Positions 6,184-10,841 of a DNA stretch of 10,841 bases are shown one piece after another. This DNA comes from DASTCC01 sp035711465. Lineage in GTDB: Bacteria; Acidobacteriota; Vicinamibacteria; Vicinamibacterales; SCN-69-37. The notes under the pieces were generated by a model, which worked only from the letters and a program-made list of their open reading frames with translations, did no database searches and was not told the DNA's origin. The stretch spans positions 1 to 10,841 of the forward strand of contig DASTCC010000161.1 of NCBI GenBank assembly GCA_035711465.1. Direction: 5' to 3'. How positions within the stretch are numbered: the first letter of the stretch is position 1; every line of letters begins with the position of its first letter. Both the position numbers and the translations under genes were made by a program.

Positions 6184-6432
6184 GTGTCCAAGCGTTACGT
6201 CTACGTTCTCAAGAACTCTGACAGCCCGCCACGGTACTACACCGGCCTGACATCGAATCTGGCCCGGCGCCTTGCCGAACACAACGCCGACGGCCCTCAT
6301 CGCACGTGCCGCCACCGTCCCTGGTCAATCGACATCGTGATCGAATTCCCCGACGAGCAGCGTGCCGTCGCCTTCGAGCAGTATCTGAAATCCGGGTCCG
6401 GCGTTGCGTTCGCCCATCGTCACCTGCGATAG
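6184..6432 (+). CDS. Small GIY-YIG nuclease-domain protein
   Basis: The product has 82 residues and is a single GIY-YIG domain: YVYVL (residues 5-9) and YYTGLT (18-23) are the GIY and YIG strands, R28/R29 and H33-N34 follow in RRLAEHN, and E65 in AFEQYLKSGSG is the catalytic Glu position. This is the UPF0213/YhbQ-like short family, whose biological role is poorly known; relatives cleave or nick DNA. The GTG at 6184 is chosen because it directly precedes the domain. A longer frame from a GTG at 6091 would start inside a hairpin arm and adds no family sequence. There is no Shine-Dalgarno site. It sits downstream of the tRNA-Glu and its palindromes, on the same strand. Confidence 0.85.
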   Translation: MSKRYVYVLKNSDSPPRYYTGLTSNLARRLAEHNADGPHRTCRHRPWSIDIVIEFPDEQRAVAFEQYLKSGSGVAFAHRHLR

Positions 6433-6686
6433 CCGCGGGGTGCAGCCTTTCGACACGGGCCGGTCCCGGTGGAGCCCGATCGCGTCTGGCGAACGTGAAT
6501 CGCTGCCGATCCGGCTGCCACTCGTACACCTCGGTGACCTGGATGCTCGGACAGCAATGCGCGTCCTTCTCGAGCCACGGCGTCGATGAAAGGCAGAGCC
6601 GCGGGCGTCGAGCGCCGGCTGACCCACCGGCGTGCCGCACCACAAGCAAAGCGGCGCCGCAACCGAAGTCACGGCGCCGCCGGGGA
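6433..6686 (-). pseudogene. Region without a confident gene; possible decayed minus-strand gene fragment
   Basis: No intact gene is supported between the GIY-YIG stop and base 6769. On the minus strand, about 6480-6580 encodes WLEKDAHCCPS followed by VTEVYEWQPDRQRF, which recalls the C-terminal CCPS...Y-x-W pattern of secreted or lipoprotein families. It lacks a plausible start, and the flanks lose protein-like character, running antisense into the GIY-YIG gene. It could be a remnant cut by insertion of the tRNA/GIY-YIG unit, or chance coding in GC-rich DNA. Confidence 0.25.
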
Positions 6687-6753
6687 CCCGAGAACCCGAG
6701 AGCCCAGAACCGAAGTTTTAAGTTTTCAGATTTCAGTTTTCAGTTCTAAGTTG
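6687..6753. repeat. Adjacent 8-base and 7-base tandem repeats, the second AT-rich
   Basis: CCCGAGAA, CCCGAGAG and CCCAGAAC (6687-6710) form three degenerate 8-base units. Then AGTTTTA, AGTTTTC, AGATTTC, AGTTTTC and AGTTCTA (6714-6748) form an exact 7-base period, with a partial sixth unit to 6753. The heptamer array is strikingly AT-rich for this genome. It lies just past the 3' end of the minus-strand Tyr/Gly-rich protein gene, with no clear terminator hairpin. Confidence 0.7.
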
Positions 6754-6769
6754 TCTGTGTCCTATCCTC

Positions 6770-7456
6770 CTAGAAGGGCCACCACCACGGCCGCCCGTCG
6801 TACCGCCGCCGCGCGTCGTAGCCTCGATCGTACCGCTGTCCGTCCGAGTAGCCCGAGGCGTAGCCGTCGCGGAACGCGTCGCGATAGTTCGCGCGGTAGA
6901 CCTCCTTGTTGCCGTAGCGCTTGTCGTAGCCGTGATCGCCGCTGCGATAGCGGCTCTCAGCGATCGGATCGAAGCGCTTGCGGTCGCGGCCGTCCTTCAG
7001 GCCTTCGTCGTAGCCGTCGGTGAAGCCGATCTGGTAGGCGACGTTGTTGCGGCCGTAGGCGGAGCCGTAGCGATCGTTGCCCCAGTTGCCGCCGTTGGCC
7101 CGCCCGCGGCCCCAGCCGCGGCCGTTGCCGTTGTTGTAGGCGTAGTCGTCGCGGTAACGGCCGTAGCCCTCGCCGTAGCCGCGCTCGAAGCCGAGTCGGA
7201 ACACGTCGCGGTAGCGATCGCGACTGCCGTACTGCGAGCGGTACCCCTGATCGCCGCTGCGGTAGTCGGACTCGTCGCGATAGTCGAATGCCTGTCCGCG
7301 CCGGCTGTCCTCTTCACCCGCGCGATATCCGCGCGCGTATCCTTCGGCTTCCGCGGGAGACGAGCCCGGTCGACTCCACGGTGCTTGCGCGTGCAGGAGG
7401 GTGGGCGTCGCCAGCGCCAGCGCGGCGACAATCGGTAGATGAATGAGAGCTCGCAT
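6770..7456 (-). CDS. Secreted Tyr/Gly/Arg-rich protein with internal 60-residue duplication
   Basis: The product has 228 residues with a Sec signal peptide (about 1-25, ending LLHAQA). The mature chain has no cysteine, 26 tyrosines and many Gly, Arg and Asp residues. Residues 39-98 and 144-203 align without gaps at 27 of 60 identities by hand count; shared motifs are GY-x2-G, YRSGD-x-GY and GY-x2-GY. A Gly/Asn/Trp-rich linker (99-143) separates the copies, and the protein ends PWWWPF. The ATG at 7456 is chosen because AGGAGG lies 9 bases upstream; the TTG at 7465 abuts that site. No function is recognised. Composition suggests an exported, low-complexity or matrix-like protein; this is inference. 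Confidence 0.8.
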   Translation of the reverse strand: MRALIHLPIVAALALATPTLLHAQAPWSRPGSSPAEAEGYARGYRAGEEDSRRGQAFDYRDESDYRSGDQGYRSQYGSRDRYRDVFRLGFERGYGEGYGRYRDDYAYNNGNGRGWGRGRANGGNWGNDRYGSAYGRNNVAYQIGFTDGYDEGLKDGRDRKRFDPIAESRYRSGDHGYDKRYGNKEVYRANYRDAFRDGYASGYSDGQRYDRGYDARRRYDGRPWWWPF

Positions 7457-7465
7457 CGAGCACAA

Positions 7466-7471
7466 CCTCCT
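7466..7471 (-). promoter_or_regulatory. Strong ribosome binding site (AGGAGG)
   Basis: A full consensus AGGAGG lies 9 bases before the ATG at 7456 and fixes that start. It is the only complete consensus site among the gene starts in this window, which suggests strong translation of the secreted Tyr/Gly-rich protein. Confidence 0.8.
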
Positions 7472-7483
7472 GCCCGGCCATAG

Positions 7484-7499
7484 TGCAAGACGGGGGCCA
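7484..7499 (-). promoter_or_regulatory. Possible sigma-54 (-24/-12) promoter
   Basis: The minus strand reads TGGCCC-CCGTC-TTGCA. The consensus TGGCAC-N5-TTGCA is matched at all but one fixed position, with GG and GC separated by the required 10 bases. Transcription would start near 7473, just before the AGGAGG site, giving a short leader. No enhancer-binding site or rpoN gene is visible here. Confidence 0.4.
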
Positions 7500-7545
7500 G
7501 TCGTGCCGCGAGCGATTTTCGTCCGTGGATTCGAGTGTTTTTCGA

Positions 7546-8040
7546 CTACTGAGTCCAGATGAGGACACGCTCACCGCTCGTCGCCCGATAGTCGAAGACG
7601 AGCAGCGGACCGACGCGCTGCAGCTCGTCGAGATCGAGATTGAGGCGCTCGATGTCGAAGCCGCGATGGCCGAGCTCGATCTTCTGATTGCCCAGCCGCA
7701 GGATCCAGAACGGCAGCGTGATCCGCACCGTGCGTTCTTCGTCGGGATCCCACACGAGGATGGCGAGGTTCTCCGTGCGCCGTGCGGCCTGCGGCATCGA
7801 GGACAGTTCGCGCGTCGCGTGAGGACGCTCGCGATCGTCGAGCTCGAAGAGCGGCTTCTGATCCTTGAAGCGGGCGCGCGCATCGTCGAAGACGCGCACG
7901 ACTTCGGCGCTGGAGACGCTCGACGTGTCGATGTGGCTGGCGACGAAGTAGACGCCGACGCCGGCGATGGCGAACAGCACCAGCACGCAGAAGCCGAGGC
8001 CGCCGAGGATGATCCAGAGCCAGGTCTTGCGCGATGCCAT
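7546..8040 (-). CDS. Single-pass membrane protein of unknown function
   Basis: The product has 164 residues. A short basic N-terminus (MASRK) and a long hydrophobic helix (about residues 7-34) are followed by a mostly polar domain that probably faces the periplasm. The soluble part contains SAEVVRVFDDARARF, ARRTENLAILVWDPDEERTVRITLPFWIL, and a C-terminal half with LDLDELQRVGPLLVFDYR. I do not recognise a named family. The ATG at 8040 directly precedes the helix; no clear ribosome site is present. It lies 43 bases after the TPR gene stop on the same strand, so it may be cotranscribed, and 89 bases before the next start. Confidence 0.75.
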   Translation of the reverse strand: MASRKTWLWIILGGLGFCVLVLFAIAGVGVYFVASHIDTSSVSSAEVVRVFDDARARFKDQKPLFELDDRERPHATRELSSMPQAARRTENLAILVWDPDEERTVRITLPFWILRLGNQKIELGHRGFDIERLNLDLDELQRVGPLLVFDYRATSGERVLIWTQ

Positions 8041-8083
8041 AGGTCAGGGAGCGCCCTGCGGCGTCACCGTGAGCATACTCGAC

Positions 8084-9349
8084 TCATCGCTGCAGCTCCG
8101 GCGTGGAGCCGCGGTTGAATCGAAACGGCCGGCGCTCGAGCTCCGCCGCGAGACGATCGCCTAGCTGATCGTCGTCGTTGCGGCAGAGCGTCCGCGCCCG
8201 GGCGTATTCGGCGAGCGCCTCGGTGCGGCGGCCCGCAAGGTCGTGGACTTTGCCGATGTCTGTCCGGATGCGGCCTTCGATCCAGGGCGCCGGGCCCTGG
8301 GTGAGTGCAGCGTCGAGATCGGCGCGGGCGTCCGCGAGCCGGTTGAGCGAGATCCGGGCGGATCCCCGCTTCCAGAGCCACACGGCGCGTTCCCCTGGAA
8401 ACTTGGGACGGGAATCGGCCTCCAGTTGTTTCAAGCCCTCGTTGAGCATCGCCTCCGCATGCGTTGATTGACCGGCCCGGACGGCGGCGGCGCCGGCCTC
8501 GAGGGTGAGCAACCGGTTGCGCGGGAAGCGCTTGCGCAGCCGTTCGGCGACCGCCATCGCGTCGGCGTGACGGCCCTCGCGGCTGTAGATGAGCAGCAGC
8601 GCCGAGCCGGCGTCGACGCGGCTGCGCGGATTCTGCAACGCCTCTTCGAGCAGTGCGATGCCGCGCTCCTTACCGCCGCCGAATCCGGCTATGTAGGCGA
8701 AGACGCGCGTTGGGAGGTTCAGCGCCGAAATCAGATAGCGATACGTCCCGACGACGACGCCCGCGTCCGTGCGCGTGGGATCCAGCTCGAGCACCTTCTC
8801 CTGCAGGTCGAACGCGCGCTTGGCGGCGCGGAAGGCGCTGCCGAGGCTGCCCTCGACGGACGCGACGTAGGACGCCTGCAGCGCGTAGGCGCCGCCGGCG
8901 TCGTACAGCTCCTGCACGCCGCTGGGCCTGGTGCGCAGCGCCGCTTCGGCAAGCGAGATCGTCCTGCCGAGCGCGGCGCGGAACTCGGCATCGACGTCGG
9001 CGGCCGGCTTCGGCCGCGACTTCTGATTCTTCGTGACGCCGCCCATGTAGTGATCGACGGTGACCGCGCCGCGCCGGAAGATCATGTGGAACCACAGAAT
9101 CGACGCCACCGCGCGATGCGCGCGCGACGCTTCGGGCGCCACCTTCGTCGCCTGGCGGGCCAGTCCGATCGCCTCCTCGTAGTCGAGGTTGTAGGCAGCG
9201 TCGTAGGCGCGATCGAGCAGCGCGTCCAGCTCGCTCTGCCGTGCCGCCGCGATCGGGGACGCCACGAGCGCGAGCGCGATCGTCAGCGCCAGCAGCGCTC
9301 CGGCGGGCCTCGAGCCCCGAACCGCGGGCCGCGAGCCGCTCCGCCTCAC
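8084..9349 (-). CDS. Secreted tetratricopeptide-repeat protein
   Basis: The product has 421 residues. An Arg-rich N-terminus is followed by a hydrophobic signal segment (about 17-36) ending SPIAAA. The rest is helical with TPR-like units, for example YDAAYNLDYEEAIGLARQA, SALLLIYSREGRHADAMAVA, RISLNRLADARADLDAAL and VHDLAGRRTEALAEYARA. The GTG at 9349 overlaps the TGA of the upstream reductase gene (GTGA), with GGAG 6 bases before it. This is preferred over the ATG at 9397, which would lie inside that gene and push the signal peptide away from the N-terminus. TPR domains mediate protein contacts; the partner is unknown. Translational coupling to the amino-acid enzyme may only reflect compact gene order. 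Confidence 0.85.
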   Translation of the reverse strand: MRRSGSRPAVRGSRPAGALLALTIALALVASPIAAARQSELDALLDRAYDAAYNLDYEEAIGLARQATKVAPEASRAHRAVASILWFHMIFRRGAVTVDHYMGGVTKNQKSRPKPAADVDAEFRAALGRTISLAEAALRTRPSGVQELYDAGGAYALQASYVASVEGSLGSAFRAAKRAFDLQEKVLELDPTRTDAGVVVGTYRYLISALNLPTRVFAYIAGFGGGKERGIALLEEALQNPRSRVDAGSALLLIYSREGRHADAMAVAERLRKRFPRNRLLTLEAGAAAVRAGQSTHAEAMLNEGLKQLEADSRPKFPGERAVWLWKRGSARISLNRLADARADLDAALTQGPAPWIEGRIRTDIGKVHDLAGRRTEALAEYARARTLCRNDDDQLGDRLAAELERRPFRFNRGSTPELQR

Positions 9350-10332
9350 TGCGGACTCCAGACCTGCCCGATCTGCTGATCGCGGGCGCGCGTGCATGCG
9401 AGCCGCGCGGCCAGCACGTCCTCGACCGCCATGCCGAGCGACTTGAAGAGCGTGACGTCGTCATCGTGCTGCCGGCCGGGGATGCGGCCGAGCACCAGCT
9501 CGCCGATCTCGCCGACGATGTGCGTGGGCAAGATCGCGCCTTCGCCGATCGGGATCATCAGATCGCCGGCCTCGCTGAGCGCGCCGGCGCGCGAGTCGAC
9601 GTAGACGTGCGCGCGCGCGACCAGCGCCGTCGTCATCTCGCGATGCGTCGGACGACAGGCGCCGACCGCGGCGATGTGAGCGCCGGGATCGACGTCGACG
9701 GTGTCGAGGATGGGCGCCGTCGCCGCGGTGGTGAGCGCGACCAGAGGCGCGCCGCGCGCCGCTTCGGCCGCCGAGGACACGGCCCGCACCTCGATGCCGG
9801 CCGCGGCGCTCATCTCGGTCGCGAAGGCCTCGCGCTGCGCCGCGCGCGGGCTCCACACGCGAACCTCGCGCAGCGGCCGCACGTGCCGGATCGCTTCGAG
9901 ATGGCTGCGGGCTTGAACGCCGCTGCCGAGAATCGCCAGCACCGACGCGTCCGGCCTCGCCAGCAGTTTCACCGACACCGCCGACACCGCGGCCGTGCGC
10001 GCTTCGGTGATGTAGCGGCCGTCGAGGATCGCCTCGAGCGCGCCGGTTTCCGGATCGAGGAGCACGATCGTCGCCAGGTGCGATGGCAGACCGCGCGCTT
10101 CGTTGCGATGGAAGACCGTGACCAGCTTGGTGCCGACGATCGGGTCGGGCGCATCGACGGCGGCGGGCATCACGCCGAAGAAGGCGCGGTCCGGGCCGAC
10201 CTCCAGCACCTGACGCACCGGCTGCGTAACCGTGCCGCCGGAGAACGCGCCAAGCCCTTGCTCCATCGTCCGGATCAGGTCCGGCATCGGCAGCAGGCGG
10301 CGAACCTCCCGCTCGGTCAGAAGCACGGGCAT
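9346..10332 (-). CDS. Ornithine cyclodeaminase/mu-crystallin family reductase, likely delta1-pyrroline-2-carboxylate reductase
   Basis: The product has 328 residues, the family's usual length. K69 (GTKLV) and R112 (TEARTAAVS) fit the substrate site, and the Rossmann motif is LGSGVQA (residues 135-141). The segment VGACRPTHREM has Cys226 where true ornithine cyclodeaminases carry Asp (GAD), which argues against ornithine deamination and for an imine reductase or dehydrogenase. It diverges from a proline-racemase-family gene 31 bases away. In characterised bacteria, OCD-family LhpI reduces delta1-pyrroline-2-carboxylate, the product of trans-3-hydroxy-L-proline dehydratase, to L-proline with NAD(P)H. 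The ATG at 10332 has AAGAGG 7 bases upstream (10340-10345). Alternatives are alanine or other amino-acid dehydrogenases of this family. Confidence 0.87.
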   Translation of the reverse strand: MPVLLTEREVRRLLPMPDLIRTMEQGLGAFSGGTVTQPVRQVLEVGPDRAFFGVMPAAVDAPDPIVGTKLVTVFHRNEARGLPSHLATIVLLDPETGALEAILDGRYITEARTAAVSAVSVKLLARPDASVLAILGSGVQARSHLEAIRHVRPLREVRVWSPRAAQREAFATEMSAAAGIEVRAVSSAAEAARGAPLVALTTAATAPILDTVDVDPGAHIAAVGACRPTHREMTTALVARAHVYVDSRAGALSEAGDLMIPIGEGAILPTHIVGEIGELVLGRIPGRQHDDDVTLFKSLGMAVEDVLAARLACTRARDQQIGQVWSPQ

Positions 10333-10363
10333 GCGAAGGCCTCTTGGGACATGATCGGACGCG

Positions 10364-10841
10364 ATGGCAAAACGGTCCCTGCCTCTATTGTTACGCACGT
10401 TGGACGGGCACACCGCCGGCGAGCCGCTGCGCCTCGTGCTCGACGGCTGGCCCGAGCCAGAGGGCCGCACGATTCTGGAGCGGCGCGCCTGGGCCAGGCA
10501 GCATCAGGATCATCTGCGGCGGGCGCTGATGTTCGAGCCGCGCGGGCACGCCGACATGTACGGCGCGCTGTTCACGCCGCCCGAGCGGCCGGACTCGGAT
10601 GCTGGCGTCCTGTTCATGCACAACGAGGGCTTCAGCACGAGGTGCGGCCACGGCATCATCGCCGTCGTGACGATGGCCATCGAGCGCGATCTGCTGCGCG
10701 CCCGCGACGTCAACGCGACGTCACGGCCGGATGCCGAGACGCGGCCGATGCCGATCGGCGGCGGCCGGACGATGGCGCTCAACATCGACGCGCCGGCCGG
10801 TCAGATCCGCGCCCGCGCCGTCGTCGAGCCGCGCGGCGACG
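10364..10841 (+). CDS. Proline racemase family protein, likely trans-3-hydroxy-L-proline dehydratase (3' partial)
   Basis: The frame is open from ATG 10364 to the window end, covering 159 codons of about 340. Family motifs are LDGHTAGEP (residues 13-21), EPRGHADMYGAL (58-69) and NEGFSTRCGHGIIA (87-100), with the first catalytic Cys at 94. Cys here fits proline racemase, 4-hydroxyproline epimerase and trans-3-hydroxyproline dehydratase alike; the deciding second residue (Cys or Thr) is beyond the edge. The divergent OCD-family reductase supports the dehydratase, which would form delta1-pyrroline-2-carboxylate for reduction to proline. An in-frame TGA at 10352-10354 rules out a longer start. 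The ribosome site is weak. Confidence 0.88.
   Translation, partial: MAKRSLPLLLRTLDGHTAGEPLRLVLDGWPEPEGRTILERRAWARQHQDHLRRALMFEPRGHADMYGALFTPPERPDSDAGVLFMHNEGFSTRCGHGIIAVVTMAIERDLLRARDVNATSRPDAETRPMPIGGGRTMALNIDAPAGQIRARAVVEPRGD

Noticed and set aside
5859..6770. Integrated island with direct repeat of the tRNA 3' end
   Set aside because: No second copy of the tRNA-Glu T-arm/acceptor sequence is seen downstream within the window and no integrase gene is present, so classic tRNA-targeted island boundaries are not supported.
6932..7438. Hydrophobic Ala/Val-rich plus-strand frame
   Set aside because: It is the mirror of Tyr/Gly/Arg codons of the secreted protein on the minus strand; no start signal or family match.
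8468..9379. 303-codon plus-strand frame antisense to the TPR gene
   Set aside because: Composition is typical of a GC-rich shadow; the TPR gene has signal peptide, repeats and start coupling.

Overview
The window is a GC-rich stretch of bacterial chromosome with compact gene spacing, many 4-base start/stop overlaps and few strong Shine-Dalgarno sites. Codon use, the heme A / DUF420 gene cluster, the secreted TPR protein and the tRNA-linked GIY-YIG gene are most like a soil or environmental Acidobacteriota genome (Vicinamibacteria-like). That placement is inference; no 16S or marker gene is present.

Left part (1-2690): the 3' two-thirds or more of a large plus-strand gene that fuses a serine beta-lactamase-fold hydrolase (AmiE/class C type) to a NamZ/DUF1343 exo-N-acetylmuramidase. 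This looks like a two-activity peptidoglycan-recycling enzyme. Two REP-like palindromic elements follow, then a small PspC-domain membrane protein that may be translated from a leaderless transcript.

Middle left (2691-5732): a minus-strand operon, read right to left: a copper-site (cupredoxin-like) lipoprotein, ctaA (heme A synthase), ctaB (heme O synthase) and a DUF420/CtaM-like protein. The first three genes overlap through ATGA junctions and the last follows after 8 bases. Together they supply heme A and probably help assemble a heme-copper oxidase whose subunits are outside the window.

Centre (5733-6769): a tRNA-Glu(CUC) whose CCA end is the first three bases of an 11-bp inverted-repeat arm. 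About 215 bases of nested hairpins and palindromes follow, and then a short GIY-YIG nuclease gene. A 337-base stretch without a confident gene comes next; it holds a possible decayed minus-strand gene and two short tandem repeats with periods of 8 and 7 bases. This tRNA/palindrome/nuclease unit is the best candidate for an undescribed element.

Right part (6770-10841): minus-strand genes for a secreted Tyr/Gly/Arg-rich protein built from a 60-residue duplication (with a strong ribosome site and a sigma-54-like promoter), a one-helix membrane protein of unknown function, a secreted TPR protein, and an ornithine-cyclodeaminase-family reductase. The reductase diverges, 31 bases apart, from a proline-racemase-family gene that runs off the right edge. 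The pair fits trans-3-hydroxy-L-proline dehydratase plus delta1-pyrroline-2-carboxylate reductase, which would convert trans-3-hydroxyproline to proline.
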